In this document: positions 41,436-52,367 of the stretch, piece after piece
How the letters are laid out: the number at the start of each line of letters is the position of its first letter
How positions within the stretch are numbered: the first letter of the stretch is position 1
DNA from: an uncultured Pelagibacteraceae bacterium
GTDB lineage: Bacteria; Pseudomonadota; Alphaproteobacteria; Pelagibacterales; Pelagibacteraceae
Reading direction: 5' to 3'
DNA: 64,000 bases
Assembly (NCBI GenBank): GCA_902580565.1
Contig: CACHLD010000003.1
Coordinates: 1-64,000 of the forward strand
The notes under the pieces: generated by a model
Database searches by the model: none
Seen by the model: the letters and a program-made list of their open reading frames with translations, nothing else
What the model was told of the DNA's origin: nothing
Made by a program: the position numbers and the translations under genes

Positions 41436-42386
41436 GTGATGAATAATAAATCAACTAAACACACAAAAGTGTTAATTCTTGGATCCGGACCGGCTGGTTA
41501 CACTGCAGCAATTTATGCTGCAAGAGCAATGTTAAAGCCAATTTTGGTGCATGGATCACAACCGGGAGGACAATTAACCACAACAACAGATGTAGAGAAC
41601 TATCCGGGATATTCAAAAGTAATCCAAGGTCCTTGGTTGATGGACGAAATGAAAGGTCAAGCTGTGGCTGTTGGCACTGAAATGATACAAGATCACATTA
41701 AAAAAGTAGATTTAACAGATAAACCTTTTAAAGCTGAGGGAGACAGTGGACAAACATACACTGCTGACTCTATAATAATTTCAACTGGGGCTCAAGCAAG
41801 GTGGTTAAACTTAAAATCAGAACAAAATTTTAGAGGATTTGGTGTTTCCGCATGCGCGACATGTGATGGATTTTTTTTCAAAGGTAAAGAAGTCGCTGTA
41901 GTTGGAGGAGGTAATGCAGCTGTAGAAGAGGCTATGTTTTTAACTAAATTTGCTTCAAGAGTTAAATTGATTCATAGAAGAGATAAATTAAGAGCAGAAA
42001 AAATGCTTCAAGAAAAATTGAAAGCTAATAAAAAAATTGAAATAATTTGGGATAGCGTTGTAGAGGATGTTTTAGGTACGACTGAGCCTAAGAGTGTTAA
42101 CGCCATTAAGATCAAAAATGTTAAAGACAATAAAATAAAAGAATTGAAAATAGATGGGCTTTTTATAGCTATAGGTCATGATCCTGCTACACAATTATTT
42201 AAAGATCAATTAGAGATGGATAAAGAGGGTTACTTAATTACAAAACCTGACTCTACAATTACGAATATTCCAGGAGTATTTGCAGCTGGCGATGTGAAAG
42301 ATAAAATTTTTAGACAGGCTGTAACAGCTGCAGGAATGGGTTGTATGGCAGCACTTGAGGCAGAAAAGCATTTGTCGGATAAATAG
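41436..42386 (+). CDS. trxB: Thioredoxin reductase
   Basis: This FAD/NADPH enzyme reduces thioredoxin. Seen: LILGSGPAGYTAAIYAARA (FAD), the redox pair in SACATCDGFFF (Cys-Ala-Thr-Cys), VVGGGNAAVEEAMFL (NADPH) and the C-terminal VFAAGDVKDKIFRQAVTAAGMG. The length of 316 residues is normal. The stop is 2 bp before the GTG start of the next gene, which suggests a two-gene transcript. Confidence 0.97.
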   Translation: MMNNKSTKHTKVLILGSGPAGYTAAIYAARAMLKPILVHGSQPGGQLTTTTDVENYPGYSKVIQGPWLMDEMKGQAVAVGTEMIQDHIKKVDLTDKPFKAEGDSGQTYTADSIIISTGAQARWLNLKSEQNFRGFGVSACATCDGFFFKGKEVAVVGGGNAAVEEAMFLTKFASRVKLIHRRDKLRAEKMLQEKLKANKKIEIIWDSVVEDVLGTTEPKSVNAIKIKNVKDNKIKELKIDGLFIAIGHDPATQLFKDQLEMDKEGYLITKPDSTITNIPGVFAAGDVKDKIFRQAVTAAGMGCMAALEAEKHLSDK

Positions 42387-42388
42387 TA

Positions 42389-43336
42389 GTGAAAAATAAT
42401 CTTCATGTCTTTTTAGGTGCAACTGTAGCTGATGCTGCAGCTAGGCCTTTACATTGGGTTTATAATCAAAAAAAACTATTAGAGTACATAAAGAAAAAAA
42501 AAGACTTTACTTTTTTAAGGAAAAATAAAAGCCCCTTCTACAATATCAAAACTGGAAAAGTTTCAGGCTATAATGATATCGGTCAAGTAATGTTTAAAAC
42601 ATTAGTTGAAGGCAATGAAAATATAGAAGCAAGGTTTAAAAAGAATATTATGAAGAATTTTGGTCCAGGAAGTATGTATTGGAAAAATTTTAATTTAAGA
42701 GCTAAATATAGAAAAGTAAAAGACTGGAGAGGAATAATTAAAGGTCCGTGGATACATCAAAATATTATTGAAACTGTTCGAAATATCAAGGCAAAGAAAA
42801 AATTAACAGGTGGAAAAAAAGTAAATGAGTCCGATGGCTACTGTGCGGCCCTTCCCTATTTTTTATACGGTTGTAGCTTAAATAATTTAAAAAAAATTAT
42901 TTCTACTGTTACGGTTTCAAAAATTAGTTTAAAATATGCTTTAGCAAAATTCTATCTCATAGATTTAGCGCTAAAAGGTTCTAAAGACCCTATAAGAGAA
43001 TTCACTTTGAAATACAAAAAAAATTCATATTTTAAAAATGTTGTAGAGAGTATTGAAAAAGTCAAGAAACTAAAAACAAAACCCCATCCACTAGTGGTAA
43101 AAAAACTTGGTATGGCCTGCAGTTACCCTGGAACTTTTGAAAGCTCTATTCACTCAATTATAAACTCTAAAAGTTATAAAGTTGCTATTTTAAAAACTAT
43201 TAAAGCTGGCGGTTGTAACTGTTCTCGAGTTAATTTTATCGGCGCTTACTTTGCAGCTATCAAAGGAGTTAACTCAATTCCTAGTATCTGGATAAAAAAA
43301 ACGTTGGCTGCTAAAAAAATTTTAGATCAAAAATAG
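42389..43336 (+). CDS. ADP-ribosylglycohydrolase / J1-crystallin-like protein
   Basis: This 315-residue protein starts with GTG. The N-terminal GATVADAAARPLHWVYN and the helical layout match the ADP-ribosylglycohydrolase superfamily (DraG, ARH, J1-crystallin). The late metal motif, usually G-G-D-T-D-T, reads AGGCNCSRVNFIGAYFAA; the N-C-S-R/F-I-G-A part resembles the J1-crystallin branch. The early acidic metal site is also weak (GYNDIGQV). It may therefore not act as a standard Mg-dependent glycohydrolase. It follows trxB after 2 bp, so a redox-linked or cysteine-dependent role is possible but unproven. Confidence 0.72.
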   Translation: MKNNLHVFLGATVADAAARPLHWVYNQKKLLEYIKKKKDFTFLRKNKSPFYNIKTGKVSGYNDIGQVMFKTLVEGNENIEARFKKNIMKNFGPGSMYWKNFNLRAKYRKVKDWRGIIKGPWIHQNIIETVRNIKAKKKLTGGKKVNESDGYCAALPYFLYGCSLNNLKKIISTVTVSKISLKYALAKFYLIDLALKGSKDPIREFTLKYKKNSYFKNVVESIEKVKKLKTKPHPLVVKKLGMACSYPGTFESSIHSIINSKSYKVAILKTIKAGGCNCSRVNFIGAYFAAIKGVNSIPSIWIKKTLAAKKILDQK

Positions 43337-43355
43337 AAATATCAGTCTGTTTTTT

Positions 43356-44561
<1,206 letters not shown>

Positions 44562-44596
44562 TTATAATGTTTTTTTTAAATTATTAATAACACATA

Positions 44597-46765
44597 ATGC
44601 AAAATACTTATCAAGAAAAAATACTAGATATAGAGACTACTAACAACTCAATTAAAAAGAAGTTGGAAGGTGGCATAAAATTTAAAATAAAAAGTGATTT
44701 TCAACCAGCTGGGGATCAACCACAAGCTATTAAATCTATTACTCAAAATATCAAAAATAAAAAAAATGAACAAGTTTTGCTAGGTGTTACAGGTTCCGGT
44801 AAAACGTTCACAATGGCAAAAGTCATTGAGGCTACTAATAGGCCAGCATTAGTACTAGCTCCAAACAAAACACTAGCGGCTCAGCTTTACGGAGAGTTTA
44901 AAAGTTTTTTTCCTGATAATGCGGTTGAATATTTTGTTTCCTATTATGACTATTACACTCCAGAAGCTTATGTTCCTAGATCAGATACATATATTGAAAA
45001 AGAAGCTTCCATTAATGAGCAAATAGATAGAATGAGGCATTCAGCTACACGTTCTTTGCTTGAAAGAGACGACGTAATTATCGTCGCTAGCGTTTCATGT
45101 ATTTATGGCCTTGGCTCAGTTGAAGCTTACAGTAAAATGACAATAACTCTAAAAAAAAATAATGATTATGAAAGAGATCAGTTAATAAGAACTTTTATTA
45201 CACTTCAGTATAAAAGAAACGATCAAAATTTTTTTAGAGGTACTTTTAGAGTAAGAGGTGAAAATTTGGAGATTTTCCCGTCTCACTTAGAAGATAGAGC
45301 ATGGCGATTAAGTTTTAATTTTAACAAGCTAGAAAAAATTGAAGAATTTGATCCTTTAACTGGAGATAAAACTAACGACTATTCTATAATAAAAATATAT
45401 GCAAACAGCCATTATATAACTCCAAAACCAACAATGGAACAGGCTATAAAACAAATTAAATCTGAGCTAGCAGAAACATTAGAGAAACATCGTGCAAATA
45501 ATAAGTTATTAGAAGAACAAAGATTAAGAGAAAGGACAAAGTTTGATTTAGAAATGATTGAAGCTACAGGAACTTGTGCTGGTATTGAAAACTATTCTAG
45601 ATTTCTATCTGGAAGAAAAGCAGGAGAACCTCCTCCTACTCTATTTGAATATTTTCCAGATAATACAATTATATTCGTAGATGAAAGTCATGTTACTGTT
45701 CCTCAACTAAATGGAATGTACAAAGGAGATAGAACTAGGAAAAGTACCTTAGCTGAATACGGTTTTAGGCTTCCATCGTGTATGGATAACAGACCTCTAA
45801 AATTTGAAGAATGGGATATGATGAGAACTCAAACTGTTTTTGTATCTGCTACGCCAGGTCCGTGGGAATTAAAACAAACCAAGAATAAATATATTGACCA
45901 AATTATTAGACCAACAGGTTTGATTGATCCACCTGTTGAGATAAGACCGGCAAAAACTCAGGTGGATGATTTAATGCATGAGGCTGCTAATGTTATTGGA
46001 AAGGGATATAGAGTTTTAGCAACAACCCTTACAAAAAAAATGGCTGAAGATCTCACAGAGTACCTCCACGAAAACGGCCTGAAAGTTAGGTATATGCATT
46101 CGGACATTGACACCTTGGAACGAATAGAAATCATCAGAGATTTAAGATTAGGTGTATTCGACATTTTGGTTGGAATAAATCTTCTTAGGGAAGGATTAGA
46201 TATTCCTGAATGTGGTTTAGTAGGAATTCTCGATGCAGACAAGGAAGGTTTTTTAAGATCTGAAACATCTCTAATTCAGACCATTGGAAGAGCGGCCAGA
46301 AATATAGACGGTAAAGTTATTCTGTACGCTGATAAAGTTACTAAAAGTATAGATAAAGCAATTAAAGAGACTGATAGAAGAAGGTCAAAACAATTAGATT
46401 ATAATAAAAAGAACAATATAACCGCAGAGTCAATAAAAAAAGAAATAGGAGATATTTTAGAGTCTGTTTACGAAAAAGATTACGTAAATATCAAAGATTC
46501 CAATATTGGTGGGAATTTAAAAAAACATCTTAAAGGCTTGAACAAAAAAATGAAAGAGTCGGCAGCTAATCTAGAGTTTGAAGAAGCTGCTAAAATAAGA
46601 GACGAGATAAGAAAATTAGAAGCCAGCGAACTAGAAATAACGTTAAATCCAAAAATAAGTCAATATAAATTAAAAAATAAGGTATACCCTAAAGGTAGAT
46701 CAACTATGGGAATGCCTGGGACAAAAACAAGAAAACCGACAAAAAAATGGAAACCAAAAAAATAG
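44597..46765 (+). CDS. uvrB: UvrABC system protein B
   Basis: UvrB is the damage-verifying helicase-like subunit of excision repair. Seen: [14 protein letters not shown] (Walker A), the beta-hairpin [32 protein letters not shown], motif [20 protein letters not shown] with IGRAARN, and a C-terminal UVR motif ([21 protein letters not shown]) that contacts UvrC, quoted in parts. The length of 722 residues includes a short N-terminal extension of about 30 residues. It overlaps the following SDR gene by 19 bp. Confidence 0.98.
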   Translation: MQNTYQEKILDIETTNNSIKKKLEGGIKFKIKSDFQPAGDQPQAIKSITQNIKNKKNEQVLLGVTGSGKTFTMAKVIEATNRPALVLAPNKTLAAQLYGEFKSFFPDNAVEYFVSYYDYYTPEAYVPRSDTYIEKEASINEQIDRMRHSATRSLLERDDVIIVASVSCIYGLGSVEAYSKMTITLKKNNDYERDQLIRTFITLQYKRNDQNFFRGTFRVRGENLEIFPSHLEDRAWRLSFNFNKLEKIEEFDPLTGDKTNDYSIIKIYANSHYITPKPTMEQAIKQIKSELAETLEKHRANNKLLEEQRLRERTKFDLEMIEATGTCAGIENYSRFLSGRKAGEPPPTLFEYFPDNTIIFVDESHVTVPQLNGMYKGDRTRKSTLAEYGFRLPSCMDNRPLKFEEWDMMRTQTVFVSATPGPWELKQTKNKYIDQIIRPTGLIDPPVEIRPAKTQVDDLMHEAANVIGKGYRVLATTLTKKMAEDLTEYLHENGLKVRYMHSDIDTLERIEIIRDLRLGVFDILVGINLLREGLDIPECGLVGILDADKEGFLRSETSLIQTIGRAARNIDGKVILYADKVTKSIDKAIKETDRRRSKQLDYNKKNNITAESIKKEIGDILESVYEKDYVNIKDSNIGGNLKKHLKGLNKKMKESAANLEFEEAAKIRDEIRKLEASELEITLNPKISQYKLKNKVYPKGRSTMGMPGTKTRKPTKKWKPKK

Positions 46766-47502
46766 TAATTACGGGTGGAGCAAATCGGATTGGTAGATCT
46801 ATCGCTTTGGAACTAGCAAGCTATGATACTGAAATTATTATTCATTATTTAAAATCTTTCACTGCAGCAAAGAAACTGAAAGTTGAATTAGAAAATTTAG
46901 GTTCAATTGTTCATCTTTTAAAAGCAGACTTAAATAATCTTAAACAAACCCAAGAAATAATTCCTTATGCATTTAAAAAAATGAAAGGTTTGGACTGTTT
47001 AATAAACAATGCGTCAATATTTGAAAATGATAATTTAGTAAATTTTTCAGATAAAAATTTTTTAAAACATATGAATATTAATCTCAAAGCACCCGCGGTT
47101 TTAATTAAATATTTTACTAAAAAGTATAAAGGTAAGAATGGAAACATTGTCAATATTATTGATCAAAGGGTTGAAAAATTAACTCCATTCTTTTTTTCTT
47201 ATACTTTAAGTAAGTCTGGTCTCGCAACTTTAACTAGGACTTCTGCAATGAAACTTGCGCCGAATATAAGGGTGAACGCGGTTTCTCCAGGACCCACAAT
47301 AAAAAATAAACGCCAGTCAGAAAAACATTTTAAAAAACAATGGAAATCAACAATACTTAAAAAGAAAGTAGATGCAAAAAATGTTAGTTCCGCGGTGAAG
47401 TTTTTGATAAATAATCATAACATAACAGGACAAATTATAAATGTAGATAGTGGTCAACGTTTAGCCTGGGAAACGCCAGATATAATTAATGCTAAAGAAT
47501 GA
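46747..47502 (+). CDS. Short-chain dehydrogenase, pteridine reductase (FolM/PTR1)-like
   Basis: This is a 251-residue SDR. The nucleotide loop reads TGGANRIG, i.e. TGxxxRxG, where an Arg replaces the usual Gly; this variant is typical of pteridine reductases such as PTR1 and FolM that use NADPH. NNAS and the catalytic YTLSK (Tyr-x3-Lys) are present, and the end has [10 protein letters not shown]. folB follows with a 4-bp overlap, which supports a role in reducing dihydrofolate or dihydromonapterin. The precise substrate is inferred. Confidence 0.8.
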   Translation: METKKIVITGGANRIGRSIALELASYDTEIIIHYLKSFTAAKKLKVELENLGSIVHLLKADLNNLKQTQEIIPYAFKKMKGLDCLINNASIFENDNLVNFSDKNFLKHMNINLKAPAVLIKYFTKKYKGKNGNIVNIIDQRVEKLTPFFFSYTLSKSGLATLTRTSAMKLAPNIRVNAVSPGPTIKNKRQSEKHFKKQWKSTILKKKVDAKNVSSAVKFLINNHNITGQIINVDSGQRLAWETPDIINAKE

Positions 47503-47885
47503 AAATTTTAAAATTTAAAAATAAACAAAAATTTAAATATAATAAAAAAATTATTGTTAAAGATTTAATTTTATTGTTATCAGTTGGTATCCATCAGTTT
47601 GAGAGGCTAAAAAGACAAAAAGTTAAATTTAATTTAGAGATTACTACTGATCCAAATCTGAAATCTGATATTAAATCAATTGTTAATTATGAGAGTGTTA
47701 TAAATGACATTAAAAAATTAACTAAAAAATCACACTTTGAATTACTCGAAAGCTTATCTGAATCTATATTCGATAGAATTTTTAGAAATAAAAAAATTAA
47801 GAAAATTAAATTAAAAATTGAAAAATTGGAAATTATTAAAGAAACTACTTCGGTTGGCATAGAAGTTACGAAAACAAAAATATAA
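47499..47885 (+). CDS. folB: Dihydroneopterin aldolase FolB
   Basis: FolB cleaves dihydroneopterin to hydroxymethyl-dihydropterin in folate synthesis. In its 128 residues the family pattern is seen as [23 protein letters not shown], a central [29 protein letters not shown] (Glu and Tyr contacts) and a last strand [10 protein letters not shown], quoted in parts. The usual ...IGVYEWER reads [10 protein letters not shown]. It sits between the pteridine-reductase-like SDR and uvrC, whose start overlaps by 1 bp. Confidence 0.85.
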   Translation: MKILKFKNKQKFKYNKKIIVKDLILLLSVGIHQFERLKRQKVKFNLEITTDPNLKSDIKSIVNYESVINDIKKLTKKSHFELLESLSESIFDRIFRNKKIKKIKLKIEKLEIIKETTSVGIEVTKTKI

Positions 47886-49720
47886 TGAACAGTTTAGATC
47901 AAGGAAAAAAAATAATTAAAGATAAAATACCTTTGATATCTAAAAATCCTGGAGTTTATAAGATGCTAAGTTCTTCGGGAGAAATTCTTTACGTAGGAAA
48001 AGCAAAAAATATACCTAATAGACTTAAAAGCTATGTAACAGATTCTAATTTACCTATCAGAACTGAAAGAATGTTATCTCTGACTCACAATCTTGAGACT
48101 ACAACTACTAATAATGAGAGTGAGGCTTTGCTTTTAGAAGCAAACTTAATAAAGAAACATAAACCCAGATATAATATTCTTTTAAGAGATGATAAGTCTT
48201 TTCCTTACATCTATATCGGCAATAAAGATAAATGGCCACAACTAACAAAGTTAAGAGGTAAAAAATCTAGATCAGGATATTATTTTGGTCCATTTGCATC
48301 CATAGGCTCAGCTAATTGGACTATTAAAATATTACAAAAAATTTTTCAGCTTAGAGTTTGTGACAATACAGTCTTTAAAAATAGAGAAAGACCATGCATA
48401 CTTTATCAAATAAAAAGATGTTCAGCGCCTTGTGTGCAGCATATAAATGAAAAAGAATATTTATCTTCTGTAACTGACGCTATTGATTTTATCTCAGGCA
48501 AATCTAGAAGAATTCAAAAAAATTTATCTAAAGAAATGGAAAAAGCAAGTAAAGATCTTGATTATGAAAAAGCAGCAATTGCTAGAGATAGAATAAAAGC
48601 TCTAACCCAAATACAAACATCGCAAAAAATTAATCAAACTAATTTAAATGAGGCAGATGTTATTAGTATCTATAAAGAAACAGGAAAAACTTGTATTCAA
48701 GTTTTCTTTTTTAGATCTAAGCAAAACTGGGGTAATCAGGCATTTTATCCTAAACATGATCCAGATGATACAATTAAAGATATTCTTTCTTCGTTTATAT
48801 CTCAGTTTTATGAAAATAAAACAATACCTACTCTGATTATAACTAATCATGAAGTAAGTGAAAAACCTTTACTAGAAAAAACATTTACAAATAAAGAAAA
48901 TAAAAAAATTATAATAAAAAAAGCTAAATCTAAAAATGAAATGAATATTTCAAAACTAGCAGAAAAAAATGCAAAGCAAGCCCTAACTCAAAAACTTATC
49001 CAGTCAGATACAAATAATAATTTAATTGAAAACTTAACAAAAAAATTCAAACTTAATAATAATATTGATCTAATCGAAGTATATGACAATAGTCATATAC
49101 AAGGATCTGACTCCATTGGTGCTTTAATTTGTTTTGGAAATGATGGTTTTATTAAAAAAAGATATAGAAAATTTAATATTAAAGACGATAAAGTAAAAGG
49201 TGATGATTATGGAATGATGAAAGAAGTTTTATTTAGAAGATTTTCAAAAGCTATTAAAGAAAAATCTGGATCTCTCTCCTTACCAGATTTAGTTATGATT
49301 GACGGCGGAAAAGGGCAATACTCAGTATCTAGAGAAGTTTTAAATGAGCTTGGCTTGCACGATTTGCCTATTTTATCCATAGCGAAAGGAAAAAAAAGAA
49401 ACGCTGGAGAAGAAAAAATTTACTATAAGAATAAAGAATTTGTTCTAGATAAAAATGATCCTTTATTGTTTTTTATTCAAAGACTAAGAGACGAGGCTCA
49501 TAGATTCGCTATAAGCACTCATAGAGCTAAGAGAAAAAAGAACTTGAGTAAATCTTTACTTGACCAAATTGAAGGCATTGGTCGTCAAAGGAAAAGAGCT
49601 TTGTTAAATCATTTTGGGTCTGCCAGAGCAGTAGAATCTGCTAGTTTAGATGATTTAAAGTCAGTTGAAGGAATAGAAGACAGCATTGCAAAGAAAATAT
49701 ATAATTATTTCCACGAATAA
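47885..49720 (+). CDS. uvrC: UvrABC system protein C
   Basis: UvrC makes the two incisions on either side of a lesion bound by UvrB. Domains in order: GIY-YIG nuclease ([27 protein letters not shown]), cysteine cluster region ([15 protein letters not shown]), UVR motif ([24 protein letters not shown]), RNase H-like C-terminal nuclease ([18 protein letters not shown] and [10 protein letters not shown]) and tandem HhH (about 555-611), quoted in parts. The length of 611 residues is normal. The uvrB-folM-folB-uvrC run is tightly packed. Confidence 0.97.
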   Translation: MNSLDQGKKIIKDKIPLISKNPGVYKMLSSSGEILYVGKAKNIPNRLKSYVTDSNLPIRTERMLSLTHNLETTTTNNESEALLLEANLIKKHKPRYNILLRDDKSFPYIYIGNKDKWPQLTKLRGKKSRSGYYFGPFASIGSANWTIKILQKIFQLRVCDNTVFKNRERPCILYQIKRCSAPCVQHINEKEYLSSVTDAIDFISGKSRRIQKNLSKEMEKASKDLDYEKAAIARDRIKALTQIQTSQKINQTNLNEADVISIYKETGKTCIQVFFFRSKQNWGNQAFYPKHDPDDTIKDILSSFISQFYENKTIPTLIITNHEVSEKPLLEKTFTNKENKKIIIKKAKSKNEMNISKLAEKNAKQALTQKLIQSDTNNNLIENLTKKFKLNNNIDLIEVYDNSHIQGSDSIGALICFGNDGFIKKRYRKFNIKDDKVKGDDYGMMKEVLFRRFSKAIKEKSGSLSLPDLVMIDGGKGQYSVSREVLNELGLHDLPILSIAKGKKRNAGEEKIYYKNKEFVLDKNDPLLFFIQRLRDEAHRFAISTHRAKRKKNLSKSLLDQIEGIGRQRKRALLNHFGSARAVESASLDDLKSVEGIEDSIAKKIYNYFHE

Positions 49721-50298
49721 TGAAAATACCAAATATACTTACAATCGGAAGAATTATAATAGTACCGATATTTGTTTTAAGTTTTTTTATTCCTGGTTTT
49801 TTTGGTGACTTAATTCCTTTTTTTTTATTTGTTTTAGCTAGTTTTACTGATTTTTTAGATGGGCTTTTAGCAAGATTATTTAAAGAAGAGTCAAAATTAG
49901 GAGAACTTCTTGACCCAATAGCAGATAAGATACTAGTAGCTGCAGCACTTATTTTATTAGTGATGAATGGAACAATTAAAAATTATGAGGTAATTGCAGC
50001 AATTATTATCTTAACTAGAGAAATTTTAATTTCCGGTTTAAGAGAGTTTTTAGCTAAAGGAAGTGTAAAAATGCCAGTGACAAGTTTATCTAAATTAAAA
50101 ACATTTTTACAAATGTTATCAATTTCAATATTACTGACAGGTGAAAGTGGAAATAAACTCATTAATTTTCAAGATTACAATGCCCAAACAATTGGCATTA
50201 TTCTATTATGGTTATCATCATTTCTTACTCTTTATACTGGTTATGAATACATAAGAAAAGGGATAGACCACGCTATCAGTGAGGATAATAAGAGTTAA
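49720..50298 (+). CDS. pgsA: CDP-diacylglycerol--glycerol-3-phosphate phosphatidyltransferase
   Basis: PgsA makes phosphatidylglycerol phosphate. It is a membrane protein of 192 residues with about five hydrophobic segments. The CDP-alcohol phosphotransferase motif is complete: DFLDGLLARLF followed by GELLDPIADK (D-x2-D-G-x2-A-R-x8-G-x3-D-x3-D). It starts on the last base of uvrC, a pairing that is common in proteobacteria. The end overlaps ilvE on the other strand by 4 bp. Confidence 0.94.
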   Translation: MKIPNILTIGRIIIVPIFVLSFFIPGFFGDLIPFFLFVLASFTDFLDGLLARLFKEESKLGELLDPIADKILVAAALILLVMNGTIKNYEVIAAIIILTREILISGLREFLAKGSVKMPVTSLSKLKTFLQMLSISILLTGESGNKLINFQDYNAQTIGIILLWLSSFLTLYTGYEYIRKGIDHAISEDNKS

Positions 50299-51182
50299 GC
50301 TGCAGTTTTTTTTCTTACAAGATTTTGATAACTAGTATTGAGATCCGATATCATATCGCAAATTTTAAATTTATATTCATTTATTTGAGAAACTGGAGTA
50401 ACTTCAGCCGCTGTTCCAGTTAAAAAACAACCCTCAAATTCTTTTAACTCATCAGGTAAAATTTTTCTTTCAGTAACTTTTATTCCTTTGCTTTTTGCAA
50501 TTTTTATAACTTCTCTTCTTGTTATCCCATCTAAAAAAGAGTCTGGAACTGGGGTGTGTAGTTCGCCTTTTTTATTTTTAAAAAAGATGTTTGCTCCTGT
50601 TGCCTCTGCAATTTTACCTTCATGATCTAACATTAAGGAGTCTGTAAATCCTTTACTTTCCGCTTCATGTTTTGAGAGAGTACAAATCATATATAAACCA
50701 GAAGCTTTTGTATCCCAGGGAACTGAATTTGGATTAGGTCTTCGCCATGAGGAAATATTCAATTTAATACCTTCTTTTTTTAATTTAGGATCAAAATATG
50801 AACCCCACTCCCAAGTAGCGATTGCTACGTTAATTTTATTTTTTTGAGCTGAGATAGCCATCATCTCGCTTCCTCTCCAAATAATTGGTCTAACATATCC
50901 GTTTTGGACTTTCTGAATGTTTACTATATTTTTGCTTGCGTCATTAATTTCTTCTTGACTATAAGGGACCTTCATTCCCATTCTTTTTGCTGAGTAAAAT
51001 AATCTTTCGGTATGTTCTTCCAATTTGAATATCTCTCCATCATAGACTCTTTCACCTTCAAAAACACAACTAGCATAGTGAAGGCCGTGGTTAAGTACGT
51101 GGATTTTAGCATCACTCCAATCTAGAGTTTTGCTGTTAAACCAAATTTTCCCAGTTCTTTTATCGTACGGTACGCTTTCCAT
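50295..51182 (-). CDS. ilvE: Branched-chain amino acid aminotransferase
   Basis: This fold-type IV PLP aminotransferase performs the last step of Leu, Ile and Val synthesis. Seen: GKIWFNSKTLDWSDAKIHVLNHGLHYAS (start of the family, in parts), VFEGERVYDG, YVRPIIWRGSE, SLMLDHEGKIAEATGANIFF and ITRREVIKIAKSKGI. The length of 295 residues is normal. It is divergent from the MarR-type regulator petP over 77 bp; a perfect inverted repeat lies in that gap. Confidence 0.93.
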   Translation of the reverse strand: MESVPYDKRTGKIWFNSKTLDWSDAKIHVLNHGLHYASCVFEGERVYDGEIFKLEEHTERLFYSAKRMGMKVPYSQEEINDASKNIVNIQKVQNGYVRPIIWRGSEMMAISAQKNKINVAIATWEWGSYFDPKLKKEGIKLNISSWRRPNPNSVPWDTKASGLYMICTLSKHEAESKGFTDSLMLDHEGKIAEATGANIFFKNKKGELHTPVPDSFLDGITRREVIKIAKSKGIKVTERKILPDELKEFEGCFLTGTAAEVTPVSQINEYKFKICDMISDLNTSYQNLVRKKTAA

Positions 51183-51202
51183 TTAGAAGTAAATATATAG
51201 AT

Positions 51203-51219
51203 TTTTTTGTCACAAAAAA
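51203..51219. promoter_or_regulatory. Perfect palindrome between ilvE and petP, possible operator
   Basis: TTTTTTGT-C-ACAAAAAA is an 8-bp inverted repeat around a single base, midway in the 77-bp gap between two divergent genes. MarR-type regulators usually bind such short palindromes near their own gene, and petP starts 40 bp away. A-tract symmetry can arise by chance in this DNA, so the role is an inference. Confidence 0.4.
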
Positions 51220-51259
51220 GTATATTTCTTAAGAGGATAAGTCAATATAACTTACCATT

Positions 51260-51700
51260 ATGAAAGATTTACTTTATCTAAAAGATGAACAAATTAAAGA
51301 TTTTATTCAGCTACTTTTTTATGCTTATCGAGAAACTTTCTCCGATCCTAAAAAAGTGTTATCTAAAAAATTTTTTGGTCCAGCTCATTTAAGATCGTTA
51401 AATTTGATAGAAAGACATCCTGGGATAAGTCTAGGAGAGCTTATGTTTAAATTAAAAGTAACAAAACAAAGTTTGAACAGAGTATTAAGAGATTTAATTA
51501 AATCAAAAATGATAAAACAAGTTAAAGATGAAAATGATACGAGAAAAAAAAATTTATTTTTAGATAAAGAGGGTAAGATTTTTTTTGATACAGTTTATAA
51601 AGCACAAAAAAGAAGAATTTTTAACGCATTAAAAAATTCAAACGCTGAGTCAGTAATAAAATTTAAACAGGTTTTAAAAAGAATTGTAGATGGAAAATAA
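51260..51700 (+). CDS. petP: MarR family regulator, PetP-like
   Basis: This is a winged-helix regulator of 146 residues. The DNA-binding part runs from about 50 to 110: LIERHPGISLGELMFKLKVTKQSLNRVLRDLIKS, then the wing DENDTRKKNLFLDKEG with the Asp-x-Arg pattern of MarR proteins (quoted in parts). The gene directly after it (11-bp overlap) is an OmpR-type response regulator. This petP-petR pair is known from Rhodobacter, where it is linked to the cytochrome bc1 genes; petABC lies about 8 kb away here. The name follows the pair. Confidence 0.85.
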   Translation: MKDLLYLKDEQIKDFIQLLFYAYRETFSDPKKVLSKKFFGPAHLRSLNLIERHPGISLGELMFKLKVTKQSLNRVLRDLIKSKMIKQVKDENDTRKKNLFLDKEGKIFFDTVYKAQKRRIFNALKNSNAESVIKFKQVLKRIVDGK

Positions 51701-52367
51701 TAAAACACATATTCTAATTGTTGATGATGATAATCGTATAAGAGATCTTCTAAAAGAATATTTAAAAGATAATAATTTTGTAATTTCTACTTCAGAAAAT
51801 GCGGAAAATGCAAAGTTCAAACTTAATCAATTTAAATTTGATATAATTGTGTTAGATGTAATGATGCCTGGCCAAAACGGATATGATCTGACCAAAGAAA
51901 TTAAAAAATATTTTAAAATACCTGTTATTTTACTTACAGCAAAAGGTGAAGTAGAGGATCGAATTAAGGGTTTAGAACTCGGAGCTGATGATTATATTAG
52001 CAAACCTTTTGAACCAAAAGAATTATTGTTGAGAATAAAAAATATTATTAATAAAAAAAATAAGATTGATTTAAATATAAAGTATTCTATTGGTAAAGCT
52101 CAAGTTGATTTGAATAAAATGATAATTAACCTAGGTGAAAAAAGTAAAAAAATAAATGTTTCTGAAAAAAAAATATTAATCGAAATGTTAGCAAATCCTG
52201 GTAAATCTTTTACAAGGGAACAGATAGGTGAAATTTCAGGTATTAATCAAGAACGTTCGATAGATGTAATGATAACAAGGCTTAGACAAAAAATTGAAAC
52301 AAATCCAAAAAATCCCAAATATTTACAAACAATAAGAGGTTCAGGCTATGTTCTCTGGATTGAATAA
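51690..52367 (+). CDS. petR: OmpR-family response regulator, PetR-like
   Basis: The receiver domain comprises residues 1-120 with the acidic pocket DDD (ILIVDDDNRIR), the phospho-Asp in IIVLDVMMPG, the Thr/Lys pair in LLTAKGE and ISKPFEPKELLLRI. A winged-helix output domain follows (about 130-225; RSIDVMITRLRQKIETNPKNPKYLQTIRGSGYVL, in parts). The length of 225 residues is normal. It overlaps petP by 11 bp and the sensor kinase by 20 bp, so the three form one unit. The target genes are not visible from sequence. Confidence 0.92.
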   Translation: MENNKTHILIVDDDNRIRDLLKEYLKDNNFVISTSENAENAKFKLNQFKFDIIVLDVMMPGQNGYDLTKEIKKYFKIPVILLTAKGEVEDRIKGLELGADDYISKPFEPKELLLRIKNIINKKNKIDLNIKYSIGKAQVDLNKMIINLGEKSKKINVSEKKILIEMLANPGKSFTREQIGEISGINQERSIDVMITRLRQKIETNPKNPKYLQTIRGSGYVLWIE

